From assembly GCA_963675135.1 (NCBI GenBank), contig OY776122.1, positions 21,020,881-21,084,880 of the forward strand: DNA of 64,000 bases, given 5' to 3'. Both the position numbers and the translations under genes were made by a program. Below are positions 10,818 through 22,234 of this stretch, one piece after another; the stretch's first letter is position 1; every line of letters begins with the position of its first letter. Source of the DNA: Galeopsis tetrahit. Taxonomy: Eukaryota > Streptophyta > Magnoliopsida > Lamiales > Lamiaceae. The notes under the pieces were generated by a model. It did no database searches. It was not told the DNA's origin and saw only the letters and a program-made list of their open reading frames with translations.

Positions 10818-12031
10818 TGTTGGTTTATAGATTACCAACAATGGCTTACAAAGTAATTTAGACGAAAAAATTAAAGACAGTAAATGAAATTACAAAGTCT
10901 TCGAAATCTTCAACTTTTCAAAAGAGGCAGCTTTCTCCTTTGAGCAGCTTCTTAGAATAGCAGGTCCAGAAAGAGAAGAAATAGCACTGTAGAGAGACAG
11001 AAAAGTTAGGGAAAAGAGCCGAGTCAAGGTGATACCTTTTCCTGTAAAACAAACACGTCCCGGCTAGTGTTCATGGAGTGACGAGTTGCTTCGAAAGGTA
11101 AAACGGCTTCATCTTTGCACGAGCAACACCGCAGCGTACAAAGCTCCGACGAACTGAATACACGTTAGAACTGGACTGCACTCTAAAATGCTATGCAGAA
11201 TGCTGAAAATAGAATGCAATTTTGCTGGAAAATTCAGGTGAAATTCGTTTCTTGCAAAAAGTGATTTTTCCCAAAACCATGCACTCCTATTTATAGGCAG
11301 TGCCACTCAGGTAGGGAGCAGGCGGGTATTTATGGCAGTAACGGTTGGTCATTATTCCCGGAATGGTAACTTCCATTCTTGTAACCTCCAGCACATTAAT
11401 ATTGCAGTTTTAGGAATGGTAACTTCCTTTCTTAAACCTCAAGACATTGCAGTTTCAGTTTCAATTCAAATTCCAGAAGTCAACTAATCAGCTTAACTTC
11501 CACGGACTTGGGCTGCCCTAAATTCGTGTGGGTCAAGGCCCACGTTTTAGAGCCTAAAAAAGATAGATGGCCCCCAGGCCCAAGCCCAAAGTCCAATTGC
11601 CAAGATCCAAGATCCAAGGCCCACGGACCCGGACCCGGCTTGGCTTGGCTCGACACGGCATGGCCGGACGGGCGGGCGGGCGGCACGTGCGCGCGTGTGG
11701 CTAATTGAATGGTTCAATAGTCACTACCATTTGAACTCTCTTAACTAACTCCTATTAATAAGGAGGAGATTAATTCTCACATTTATCAATGTGAGATAGT
11801 TATTAACACTAATCTCAATGCATCACTTCGTCTTAATCTTCGTACATTAATTTCTCACTCACCGAAATTCGGTTTTGAGATTTTAAATATACTACGACCA
11901 TCTACTCCGAGAGTAGAACGATCCTATAACATTTAATTCCTCGGAAATTAAATATTCATACCCTCAAATAATTGATTAATTAATAATCAATTAAATATTA
12001 AGAAATTGAATAAAACCCAATTTTTCCAACA
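10818..12031 (-). repeat. Element D 3' LTR
   Basis: About 1.2 kb with a TATA core on the minus strand (cctataaatagg, 11286-11297). A GC-rich block at 11510-11700 contains ggcccaagcccaaag and cggacgggcgggcgg. Downstream (12032-12045) is atcccccacatgag, the complement of the polypurine tract. Open frames across the GC-rich block are not genes. Confidence 0.88.
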
Positions 12032-12584
12032 ATCCCCCACATGAGTGGAAATTACTACCTATAATCATGTAGACTCGCAATCCAGTTCAATTGAGATACT
12101 ATTGCATCCGGAAAGGTGGCTTGTGACCTTGAACCTTCCGTAGTCAAACACTATCGAGTACACTGGCGGCTTAGTGGACTTGATGCCTTGAACTACTCCT
12201 CCTTGGTGTGCACTTAAACAAAGGTGCTGACACAACAACGTCTCAAACGTGTTTTGTTCTCACGTTTTTGTCCATTTCGGCCATGGACACCCTTTGAGTT
12301 CATAAGTGATATTGGTGAAGCGGCCCCACTTCAGACTTATATAGGTGGATTCCCATATTGAGTATCCCGCAATACTCTACCTCCCGGAGGTCTTTGGGAA
12401 CCATTAAAAGTCATAGACTTAGCCTTACCACAAATCTTACGGGACAACACTTGGTGTTGTGCTTTTCTAAGGAATGGTTTGAATGACCAAGTGTTCCAAC
12501 TCAACATTCACAGCTTAGTTTTCCCATTGAACCATGTTCTTGGGATCTCCAGTCAACATGGTTGGGTTACCACTGTTTCAGCTG
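12032..12584 (-). other. Element D 3' untranslated region
   Basis: Non-coding sequence between the RNase H stop and the polypurine tract. It is clearly homologous to the same region of element C (22902-23405), which shares blocks such as actcctccttggtgt/aatcctccatagtgt and cgttctcacgtttttgtcc. Confidence 0.7.
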
Positions 12585-14538
12585 TTACTTTGTGAATTTT
12601 AAACCCATTCTTTCTAGCAACTTATTCATCTGATCGCGGTTTATTCCTTTCGTAAGCGGATCCGCTATATTGTCTTTTGACCTTACATAGTCAATTGACA
12701 TCACACCACTCGAGATCAGATGTTTAACAGAATTATGTCGAAGTCGTATGTGTCTCGACTTTCCGTTATACATGTCGTTCAAAGCCCTGCCAATGGTGGC
12801 TTGACAGTCACAGTGTACCTTCACAATAGGCACGGGTTTGTTCCAACATGGAATGTCCTCGAGGAAGTTTCGAAGCCACTCGGCTTCTTCACCAGCTTTA
12901 TCCAAAGCTATGAATTCTGATTCCATCGTGGACCGGGCAATACAAGTCTGTTTCGTTGATCTCCACGATACGACAACACCTCCAATAGTGAACACATATC
13001 CACTAGTGGAAAATGACTCATTCGTGTCAGAGATCCAATTGGCGTCACTGTACCCTTCAAGTAATGCCGAAAACCTTGTGTAGTGAAGCGCGTAGTCAAT
13101 AGTGTACTTTATGTACCTAAGGACCCTTCTAAGAGCCTTCCAATGCTCTTTATTTGGATTGCTAGTGAATCTACTCAACTTGTTCACTGAACAGGCAAGA
13201 TCCGGGCGTGTACAATTTGTAATATACATCACACTTCCTATGATTCTAGCATATTCAAGTTGTGCAACCGGATCGCCTCGATTCTTGCTCAAGTGTACAT
13301 TGAGCTCCATGGGCGTCTTGGCAGGTGGATCATTAAAGGCATTGAACTTCTTTAGCACACTCTCAACGTAGTGAGATTGTGTCAAGGAGATTCCATTAGT
13401 CTTTCTCTCGATCTTGATTCCTAGAATCACATCAGCAAATCCCATGTCTTTCATATCAAAACTGCGTTTTAACATGGTCTTTGTTTCCATGATCATGGCA
13501 TTGCTACTGCCCATGATCAGCATGTCGTCCACATAAAGACACATAATGACAAATCCTTTTGGTGTATTTTCACATACACACATTTGTCACATTCGTTTAT
13601 CTTGAAACCGTTGGACAACATGGTTTCATCAAACTTCAGATGCCACTGCTTTGGAGCTTGCTTAAATCCATACTGTGATCGTACAAGTCTACACACCTTT
13701 TTCTCGTTGCCAGGTACTATAAACCCTTCAAGTTGATCCATATATATTTCTTCAACTAATTCCCTATTTAGGAACGCAGTCTTAACATCCATTTGATGAA
13801 TCTCGAGATTGTGCAAGGCAGCAATCGCAATTAACACACGAATGGATGTAATCCTCGTAACTGGGGAATAAGTATCAAAGAAATCATACCCTTCTTTTTG
13901 TCTAAAGCCCTTTGCTACCAAACGAGCTTTATACTTGTCAATTGATCCATCTGCTTTGTATTTTCTTCTAAGGATCCACTTGCATCCTAAGGTCTTGCAA
14001 CCTCTAGGGAGATCAACCAACTCCCACGTATTGTTCTGCAGAATAGAATCAATTTCGCTATTAATAACTTCTTGCCAGAATGATGCATCTGGTCTTGACA
14101 GAGCGTCCTTGATAGACTTAGGTTCATCTTCAATTACATAAGCAATAAAGTCAGGACCAGAAGTTTTTGCAATCTTTGCTCTTTTGCTGCGTCTCGGTTC
14201 TTCATTCTCTTGAGTTGAAGAACTAACAGCTTCTGTTTCGATGTGAGATCTCTTATTTTCATGTCTCGCATCATCTTTCTCTCTATTAGGAAAGACATTT
14301 TCAAAGAATATTGCATTCCTTGATTCTATCATAGTGCCTTCTGACATGTCAGGTATTTCTGATTTATGAATCAGAAACCTATAAGCACTACTGTTAAGTG
14401 CATATCCTACAAAGATACAATCGACTATTTTAGGGCCAATTATAACTTGTTTAGGAGCAGGCACTTCAACCTTTGCTAAACACCCCCACACTTTAAGGTA
14501 TTTGTAGGATGGTTTCCGCTTTTTCCACATTTCATAAG
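12585..14538 (-). pseudogene. Copia pol, C-terminal half (element D): integrase end, reverse transcriptase, RNase H
   Basis: Two overlapping minus-strand frames joined by a frameshift near 13550. The first (13517-14530) carries the integrase C-terminal region (KYLKVWGCLAKVEVP, IGPKIVDCIFVGY) and the start of reverse transcriptase (WELVDLPRGCKTLGCKW, IHQMDVKTAFLNRELVEEI). The second (12585-13583) carries the catalytic LYVDDMLIM box, then connection and RNase H with HYVESVLKKF, SDANWISD and LTKGINRDQMNKLLE at the C-terminus. Reverse transcriptase copies element RNA inside particles; RNase H removes the template. The upstream end is cut at 14538 by Athila fragment E and continues at 18363. The frameshift and split make it non-functional. 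Confidence 0.88.
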
Positions 14539-14548
14539 TGATTAGGGT

Positions 14549-16147
14549 GTGTACGCATTCGATAAGTTTTGACCCTACCTAGTAGGTGCGAAAACTATTG
14601 TGTACACGAACCATGCCGCTATTCGTTACCTAATGGGAAAGAAGGATGCAAAGCCAAGGCTAATCCGATGGATCTTACTTCTTCAAGAATTTGACATTGA
14701 GATCAAGGATAAGAAGGGGAGTGATAATGTGATAGCCGATCACTTGTCCCGGATTGAGAGAGCTAAAGAATTTAAGGAAGAATTTGGAGAAGTAAAAGAA
14801 GAGTTCCCGGATGAGAGGTTGTTACGTGTCCATGGAGCATTTGTGGGAAAGATTCACGATGAGGGCCCTTGGTATGCGGACATCGCTAATTACTTGGCAA
14901 GTGGGAGCATGCCATTTGGGGCAAACACCTATGAAAAAAGGAAAATTTTTAAGGACGTGGAGAGTTACATTTGGGACGACCCCCATTTGTTGAGAAGGGG
15001 TGTCGATTCCATAATTAGGAAGTGTGTCCCGAAGGAGGAATGGGAAGATATAATGAATCATTGTCACTCGTCTCCATGTGGTGGACATTATGGGGGTGAG
15101 AAGACGGCGTTAAAAGTGCTCCAATCGGGATTCTATTGGCCGTGGGTGTTCCGGTCTTGCAAAGAGTTTGTACTCCGATGTGATAAATGTCAACGTGGTG
15201 GTGGGATTTCCAAGAAGAACGAGATGCCTTTGAACAACATTGTAGAGGTTGAGTTGTTTGATGTGTAGGGGATAGACTTCATGGGACCGTTTTCGTCTTC
15301 CAATGGTTTTACCTACATTTTACTTGGGGTTGACTATGTGTCAAAGTGGATTGAGGCCGTTGCTACAAGGGCTAACGATGCAAACACTATGATGATCTTT
15401 TTGAAGGGAATCTTCACTCGATTTGGTGTTCCTAGAGTTCTCATAAGTGATGGGGGGAGTCATTTCGTAAACAAGATGATGGAGAGACTTCTTGCAAAGT
15501 ATGGTGTTACACACAAGGTGGCAACTCCTTATCATCCCCAAACAAATGGGTTGGCCGAAGTTTCAAATCGACATATCAAAAAAATATTGGAAAGGACGGT
15601 GAGCACAAGTCGAAAGGATTGGGCGAGCAAGCTCCCGGATGCTCTTTGGGCATATAGGACAGCTTATAAAACTCCACTTGGTATGTCACCTTACCAATTA
15701 GTTTTTGGGAAGGCTTGTCATCTTCCCGTTGAGGTGGAGCACCAAGCACTTTGGGCTTTGAGGAAGGTTAATTTGGATAGCGATTTGTGTGGAGAGAAAA
15801 GGGTCCTTCAATTGCACGAACTTGAGGATTTTCGTGAGGATGCTTATGCAAGTTCTCAACTATTTCGAGAAAAGACAAAACGATGGCACGATGCACGGCT
15901 ATCCATGAAAATCTTTGAAGAGGGGGATGAAGTGTTACTCTACGATTCGAGGTTACATCTATTTCCCGGAAAGTTGAAATCAATGTGGAAAGGTCCATTC
16001 CGTGTTAAGAAAGTGTTTCCTACGGGCTTCCTCGATCTTGTGAACGAAAAAGGAGAAGAATTCAAAGTGAATGGCCACCGAGTTAAGCATTACTACTCCC
16101 TTCCCGACAAGGGGGTAGTACATGTAGTTGGCCTTCGTGACCCTTGA
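14549..16147 (+). pseudogene. Athila-type RNase H and integrase (element E)
   Basis: The frame opens inside RNase H (VYAFDKF, PYLVGAKTIVYTNHAAIRYL, LLQEFDIEIKDKKGSDNVIADHLSRIE). Integrase follows: the HHCC zinc-binding region (HCHSSPCGGHYGGEKT ... CDKCQRGG), then the catalytic core with Asp in GIDFMGPF, Asp in VLISDGGSHF and Glu in GLAEVSNRHIKKI, then the C-terminal region ending VNGHRVKHYYSLPDKG. In-frame stops are TGA at 14570-14572 (CGA Arg in relatives) and TAG at 15266-15268 (Trp before GIDFMGPF). Integrase would join element cDNA to nuclear DNA. Apart from the two stops about 530 codons are open, so decay is modest. There is no chromodomain. Confidence 0.88.
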
Positions 16148-16160
16148 ACTAAAGGAGTTT

Positions 16161-16210
16161 CGTCCGGCATAGGACGTTAAACCTAGCGCTAAATGGGAGG
16201 CAACCCATTT
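16161..16210 (+). other. Conserved double-hairpin cassette downstream of integrase (element E)
   Basis: 16161-16176 folds as CGTCC-ggcata-GGACG. 16184-16191 is the palindrome tagcgcta. 16191-16210 folds as AAATGGG-aggcaa-CCCATTT. The same cassette in the same order occurs in elements G and K. In K the outer pairs of the second stem differ but still pair. The role is unknown. Confidence 0.75.
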
Positions 16211-16386
16211 TTACTTGCTTTATTCCTATTTTTGTTTATTTCGTTTTGTTTGAATAAGTGTGAGTAATTTATGTTCTTTTTGTGAAGCTCTCTTTTGTAG
16301 GTCAAGATCGTATGGTGAATACGTGGAGAAAAGTTTTGAGAAGTGAAGAAGATTTGAGTTGATAGCCATCATGAGGTACACCCCGT

Positions 16387-16424
16387 CCCAAACATAATAT
16401 TGCTTTGCAATATCTAAGTTTGGG
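16387..16424 (+). other. Polypurine-tract hairpin 1 (element E)
   Basis: The left arm cccaaacataatattgc pairs with the right arm gcaatatctaagtttggg across a 3-base loop. The right arm runs into a G-run (16421-16432), making an internal polypurine tract. Equivalent hairpins with different arm sequences exist in G (41993-42030) and K (57829-57872). Confidence 0.7.
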
Positions 16425-16687
16425 GGGGGGGGTAGGGAAATTTTCTTGTGATATATTGTACTTGAGTTGTGTTGTTTTTTAACACTTGGCATTGATGAAT
16501 AGTGGTTTGGAATATAATTCTTGACTTGTGTTTGATATATGTACATGGTGGTTGTTGACACTATTGAGTGTTGGTTGAAATGATTTTGATGATTGGTCTT
16601 GAGCTATATTGTGATTGGTTGAATATTGTTTGCGATTGAAAATCATTGCAAGTTTTTGGTGAAAAATCTCTTTTCAACACTATTTTT

Positions 16688-16730
16688 CCAAACTTTTAAT
16701 TGCTTTGCAAATAAAAAGTTTGGGGGGGTA
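16688..16730 (+). other. Polypurine-tract hairpin 2 and possible LTR junction (element E)
   Basis: ccaaacttttaattgc pairs imperfectly with gcaaataaaaagtttgg, followed by ggggggta and then tgttcgtttttg. The same block (inverted) occurs at 41801-41848 in G, where it is internal rather than LTR-adjacent. The true start of E's LTR is therefore uncertain, somewhere from 16731 onward. Confidence 0.55.
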
Positions 16731-18357
16731 TGTTCGTTTTTGTAATTCGATTTACACCAAGAACTATGCATGATTAATGAAGATTCGATTTGATTCGTGT
16801 TAACTTGTCATGGAACGGAGAAAATTGAGGGAATTTTGAGTGTAATTGAGCAAGTTGTGAAATTTTGACACAAAAAAGACATTTTTAGGTGTTGCCCGGG
16901 TGAAAACGACCCGGTCGGGTGGGTGCTACCCGACCAAAAGTCGAAGAGAATGAAAATCAGGGGGTGCCCGGGTGAAAACGACCCGGCCGGGTGGGATTCA
17001 ACCCGGGCAAGGCCACATTTCCAAGAGTTTCGTATTTAGGCCGGGTGGGATGCCCGGGTGGGATCCACCCGGTCGGGTGACATACATCTCGGGGGTTTTT
17101 GGCTATTTTCTCCAATTTCGAGGGGCTAAAGTGCAAAACTCATCTTTGGAATCCTTACAACATATAAAAGGGGCCCTATTTCAGTTTTGGGAGTGGGGAA
17201 TACTACCTTGGAGAGCAATTCACACACACAATCACACATAGTAATAGGTGTTTTTGTTATTTTGCAATTTCCTTTGATAGATAGCTTAGATTATTGTTTA
17301 GTTTGACAATTCAAGTTAAGATTTCCATTGGGCTTTGTAAGTAATTGAAGTTTATAGCTACATTTCAACTTTTAAGGTGATATCTCTTTAATTCTCATTT
17401 CAATTTAGTAATTCTCTTATTTCTTGCCATTGATTTCTTAATTGTTATGGGTTTTGTGAATTCTTGCATTGTAGCCATGGATTTCTCTCATAAAACCATG
17501 GGCTAATCCTCAATTGCCTTGGGTGTGGATGTTTTGATGAGAATTTCGTGTAATTGTGGATTAATTGCATGATTAGCTTATAATTTGGGTGTTTAGGTTT
17601 CTAGGGTTGTATTTTGATGATTCATTTGGTTGATCAACCTTATTAGCAAGCATGTTCGATTATGTTTATTGCAACGAGAGTTGGGTAGCATGATTAGGAG
17701 TGTGAGTGTGAGCTTTGATCAATTGAATAGAAGTTAATTAGTAATTAGCTCACCCGAGAGGGGGGTTAATGGCTAGACCGACAACTTTAGACACTAAACG
17801 AATATAGGTCGTCTAGGAGTTTAGTGAGAGGGCGTTTTATGAATATTAGTAACCGTGTTGAAAGTATTTATAAAACACTATCTTATGCGCTTATGGTATT
17901 TGGTTAGATCCTATAATTTCTAATCAATGCACAATGTTTACCTATGCCTTTCGAGGGGGTCTGCACACATATGTGATAGCCTTTAGCTTAATCTGAATCC
18001 ATAGCTAATTCATGTAATTGATTCACTAGTTCATTAATTACTCACAAAACGGAAACACCCGAGACAACACTTCTCTTGCACTTTCCAACGAAAGTTAGAT
18101 AGCTTGTTATTCTTGTCACTATTTCTCATTACTTTAGTTAATCTAGTTTAATATTTTTGTTCTTATTCCCAAAAATCCAAACAAACACGTGTAGTTACTA
18201 CAATAGCATGCATACTCGTAACTTTAGGGATTCACTAGCACTCAATTAAGTCCTTGGAACAAACAAACTACTTGGTCGTACTTACGTACTACAATCGGAC
18301 CCATACACTTGTGGGGATCGTATAATTGTAAAAAGTGCAAAAATTCGAACCAAGTCA
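16731..18357 (+). repeat. Element E 3' LTR (start uncertain)
   Basis: Ends gaaccaagtca like the G LTR and shares the downstream block around actacaatagcatgc and cgtaactttagggattcac with it. Contains a GC-rich palindromic array (16896-17087) and a TATA core catataaaagg at 17161-17171. Confidence 0.65.
16896..17087 (+). repeat. Array of cccgggtg/cacccggtcgggtg palindromes in U3 of E
   Basis: About eight copies or part-copies of cccgggtg, acccggtcgggtggg and acccggccgggtggg lie about 75-265 bp upstream of the TATA core. Elements G and K carry arrays of a different palindrome (ctcggccgag) in the same LTR position. Confidence 0.7.
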
Positions 18358-19270
18358 ATAAGGTGTCAGATCCTTTGTTTTGTGTGGAATTTTGTTTAAA
18401 ATGTGGTTAGCCAATAATATGGCTTCCCCCCACAGATTCTGCGGTAAACCCGAGCTGATTAACATTGCGTTCATCATCTCTTTTAATGTTCGGTTCTTTC
18501 TCTCCGCAACACCATTAGATTGAGGTGAGTAAGGAGCTGTAGTTTGATGTATGGTGCCAAACTCAGCACATAACTGTTCAAAAGGTGCTACATATTCTCC
18601 TCCTCTATCACTTCAAATTATTTTGATTCGAGTGCTAAGTTGATTTTCTACTTCATTCTTGTAAAGTTTAAAAGCTTCAATAGCTTCATCTTTACTTCGC
18701 AAGAGATAAACGTAGCAAAATCTTGTGCAATCATCAATAAAAGTAATGAAATACTTTTTGCCACCTCTAGTTTGCACAAACTTCAAATCACACACATCCG
18801 TATGAATTAAATCTAGAGGAGCAGTGTCCCTTTCCACAGAAGTAAATGGCAATTTTGTCATTTTTGCTTCAACACATATCTCACACTTTTTAGGTGTTTC
18901 AATATTATTCATTTTAAGTGAATCGAGATTTACTAAGCGCTTTATAGATTTTAGATTTACATGTCCTAATCTCAAATGCCATAAAGAGGAACACTCCACG
19001 ATGTAAGAGGAAGTAGAAACGTTTTCATTGATAACTTTCTTGCCTTTACGGCTTACAACCATTACACTCATTTTGAACAGACCCTTCTCGAGATAACCTC
19101 GACCAAGGAACTGCCCAAACTTGCTAAGTACAACTTTATCAGACTCGAAAACTAGTTTAAACTGATGACTAACTAGAAGAGAGCCGGAGATCAGATTCTT
19201 GCGGATGTCCGGGACATGCAGCACATCCTTCAGCTTGAGCTCTTTGTCGGACGTAAGCTTAAGCACAACA
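18358..19270 (-). pseudogene. Copia integrase N-terminal half (element D)
   Basis: Minus-strand frame (19266 down to 18613) with LKLKDVLHVPDIRKNLISGS, the integrase HHCC zinc region (LWHLRLGHVNLKSIKRLVNL ... CEICVEAKM) and the first catalytic Asp in LIHTDVCDLKF, then FIDDCTRFCYVYLLRSKDEA. An in-frame TGA near 18613 replaces the Arg just before SDRGGEY, which holds the second catalytic Asp. The remaining integrase core (about 18363-18612) runs to the junction with element E. On the upstream side the coding sequence is split from protease by a hAT MITE. Confidence 0.85.
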
Positions 19271-19278
19271 ATTCCAAC

Positions 19279-19870
19279 TAGGGCTGGGTAAATATACCGA
19301 AATTTCGGTATACCGAGTTTTTCGGTACGATATGATATTGTACCGAAATTTTCAGTACGACAACGGTATGGAAAATGATCATACCGCGGTATTTCGGTAT
19401 ACCGAAATTTTTTCGGTATTCGGTATGAAACGGTATAACGATATACCTAAATACCGAAACCTTAATAAAATAATAATTTTATATTATTTTTAAATTAAAA
19501 TAACTTTAATTATTAAAACATAAATAAAATAAACCTTAAATAATTAATTTCGGTATAAATTATGCTTCAATATTTTGGGTATGAATTGGTATACCGGTAT
19601 TTCGATATGAAATGATGGTTCAATATTTTCGATATGAATCGATATACCGATATGGTACGGTATACCGATATACCATACCGAAAATTCGGTATACCGAAAT
19701 TACGGTACTATATCGGTATGAATTTTTACATACCGAAAATTTTGGTATACCGAGATTACGGTATACCGAAATTCGGTACGGTAACGGTATGGATTTTTTC
19801 AATATTAAAATTTTCGGTATGATAACGGTATGGTTCGGTATGATCGGTATACCATACCGAACCACCCCTA
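19279..19870. mobile_element. hAT-type MITE inside Copia D
   Basis: Ends are tagggctgggtaaatatacc and the inverted partner ggtatggttcggtatg..., with the right end accacccctag. The 8-bp flanks attccaac (19271-19278) and gttccaac (19871-19878) differ at one base. The related uninterrupted Copia C sequence at 26303-26313 reads cagttccaacc, confirming the insertion site. The body is built from repeated ggtataccgaaa motifs. Open frames inside it are repeat artefacts. Confidence 0.8.
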
Positions 19871-21036
19871 GTTCCAACACCAGCCACATTAGACGAGGCA
19901 TGGTTTCCCATATGGAGCTTTCTCCCATCAGCAGGAGCATAAGTCGAGAAGGCACCCTTGTCGGAGCAAACATGGCAGGTGGCGCCGGTATCCACGAACC
20001 ACTCCTTTGGATTGTCAACCATGTTAGTCTCAAACACAACAACGGACATATCCATGTCAGTGAGGTTGTGTTGTGCCACATTGGCACTCGATTGTCCTCC
20101 TTTGCCTTTGTTTTTATCAAATTTCTTAGGGACGCGACAATCAGTTGCTTTGTGGCCCGGTTTTCCACACTTGTAGCAATCACTCGTAAATTTGGATTTT
20201 TACAAGAACAAGAGCTTTTCCTTTATCATTAGGCCTTTTACGTTTTTTAGACGAATCTCCACGTTCCATTAAGTTAGCCTTTGCCTCATCCGAGACTTGA
20301 ATTGATTTTCCGTCCATTCTTTTATTATCTTCTTCAATTCGAAGTTTGACGATCAATTCTTCTAGGCTCATTTCCTTTCTCTTGTGTTTGAGATAACTTT
20401 TAAACTCCCTCCAACTGGGTGGTAGTTTCTCAATCACAACGGCTACTTGGAAAGCGTCCGGAAGGACCATACCCTCCGCGAGGATATCATGTAGGATTAA
20501 CTGAAATTTTTGAACTTGTTCAATGACAGATTTACCATCTACCATTTTAAATTCCAAAAATTTCGCCACCACGAACTTTTTAGTTCCGGCATCCTCGGTT
20601 TTGTACTTTCGTTCCAAAGATTCCCACAATTCTTTGGCAGTACGAACCGACTGATACACATTATACAACGCATCAACTAGTCCTCCAATGACATAGTTGC
20701 GACACAAATAGTCACCAGGACACCATTGGTCATATGCAACCCTCCTAGCATTGTCCGTATCGTTTTCATCGACTACGGGTGGATCCCCCCGGAGGAACCT
20801 TGCTAGGTGAAGTGTCGTGAGGTAAAACAACATTTTTTGTTGCCACATCTTAAAACCAGTACCCGAGAATTTCTCGGGTTTTCACCATGCACCATGAAAC
20901 CACGAGTTTCAGGTGGTGGAAAGAACATAGGGGGTAACAGCAGGGGGCCCGAAGACGTACCCCCAGTGTTCAAGTTCGGGGTTGGGGTGTTTCCAGTGTT
21001 CTCAACAATGGTGTTTTGGGAGCGTTTTCGTTAGAT
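19871..21036 (-). pseudogene. Copia gag and protease (element D)
   Basis: The minus-strand start ATG lies near 21036 (MASNENAPKTPLLRT), followed by frameshifts. The gag core 20848-20180 reads KMLFYLTTLHLARF, YDQWCPGDYLCRNYVI, AKELWESLERKYKTEDAG, LPPSWREFKSYLKHKRKEM and LRIEEDNKRMDGKS. After another frame change come a CCHC zinc knuckle region and protease with EWFVDTGATCHVCSDKG, where DTGA is the aspartic-protease active site. Gag packages RNA; protease matures the polyprotein. Downstream, protease is separated from integrase by the hAT MITE. Several frameshifts make it dead. Confidence 0.82.
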
Positions 21037-21080
21037 GCCATTGTGGTATTTTTTTTTTCTTTTCTTGTTTGTTTTACGAT

Positions 21081-22229
21081 TGTTGGTTTATAGATTACCA
21101 ACAATGGCTTACAAAGTAATTTAGACGAAAAAATAAAAGACAGTAAATGAAATTACAAAGTCTTCGAAATCTTCAACTTTCCAAAAGAGGCAGCTTTCTC
21201 CTTTGAGCAGCTTCTTAGAATAGCAGGTCCAGAAAGAGAAGAAACGGCACTGTAGAGAGACAGAAAAGTTAGAGAAAAGAGCCGAGTCAAGGTGATACCT
21301 TTTCCCGTAAAACAAACACGTCCCAGCTAGTGTTCACGGAGTGACGAGTTGCTTCAAAAGGTAAAACGGCTTCGTCTTTGCAGGAGCAATCACGGAGTGA
21401 CGAGTTGCTTCAAAAGGTAAAACGGCTTCGTCTTTGCAGGAGCAACACCGCAGCGTACAAAGCTCCGACGAACTGAATACACGTTAGAACTGGACTGCAC
21501 TCTAAAATGTTATGCATAATGCTGAAAATAGAATGCAATTTTGCTGGAAAATTCAGGTGAAATTCGTTGCTTGCAAAAAGTGATTTTTCCCAAAACCATG
21601 CACTCTTATTTATTCCCGGAATGGTAACTTCCATTCTTGTAAACCTCCACGCATTAAGACATTGCAGTTTACGTTTAAATTCAAATTCCAGAAGTCAACT
21701 AATTAGCTTAACTTCCACGGACTTGGGCTGCCCTAAATTCGTGTGGATCAAGGCCCACGTTTTTAGAGCCTAAAAAAGATAGATGGCCCCCAGGCCCAAG
21801 TCCAAAGTCCACCCAAAGTCCATTTGCTAAGGCCAAGGCCTAGGCCCACGGACCCGGCTCGGCACGGCCAGACAGGCGGGCGGCGCGCGCGCGTTTGGCT
21901 AATTGAATGGTTCAATAGTCACTACAATTTGAACTCTCTTAACTAACTCCTATTAATAAGGAGGAGATTAATTCTCACATTTATCAATGTGGAATAGTTA
22001 TTAACACTAATCTCAATGCATCACTTCGTCTTAATCTTCGTACATTAATTTCTCACTCACCGAAATTCGGTTTTGAGATTTTAAATATACTACGATCATC
22101 TACTTCGAGAGTAGAACGATCCTATAACATTTAATTCCTCGGAAATTAAATATTCATACCCTAAAATAATTGATTAATTAATAATAAATTAAATATTAAG
22201 AAATTGAATAAAACCCAATTTCTCCAACA
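21081..22229 (-). repeat. Element D 5' LTR
   Basis: 1149 bp, largely matching 10818-12031. It carries a local tandem duplication around 21363-21443 (gagtgacgagttgcttcaaa twice). It is missing the TATA-containing stretch present in the other LTR. The promoter of this copy is therefore probably gone. Confidence 0.85.
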
Positions 22230-22234
22230 TAATT

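Larger units (their letters stand above)
14539..18357 (+). mobile_element. Element E: 5'-deleted Athila-type Gypsy element inside D
   Basis: Direct repeats ataag flank it (14534-14538 and 18358-18362). The right terminus gaaccaagtca equals the LTR end of Athila element G (tgacttggttc inverted at 45530). The left edge tgattagggtgt resembles an Athila LTR start (G's reads tgattcaggtgt) but runs within about ten bases into RNase H coding sequence. The 5' LTR, gag, protease and reverse transcriptase are therefore missing. What remains is RNase H, integrase, a 3' untranslated region with conserved hairpins, and one LTR of about 1.6 kb. Confidence 0.8.
10818..22229 (-). mobile_element. Element D: Copia retrotransposon inserted in C's LTR
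   Basis: LTRs lie at 10818-12031 and 21081-22229 (tgttggtttatagattacc ... ttctccaaca on the plus strand). The target duplication gaatt (10813-10817) versus taatt (22230-22234) has one mismatch; removing D restores the LTR reading gaagaattatgagggg seen in C's intact LTR at 28016-28031. It is coding-related to C (same gag-pol family) but has a different LTR. The right (5') LTR lacks about 60 bp corresponding to 11293-11353, including the TATA core. Athila fragment E and a hAT MITE interrupt its pol region. As in C, no tggtatca primer site follows the 5' LTR. Confidence 0.88.

Noticed and set aside
19612..20232. Open frames of about 190-206 codons on both strands
   Set aside because: They run through the ggtataccgaaa repeats of a hAT MITE into Copia D coding sequence read in the wrong frame or strand.
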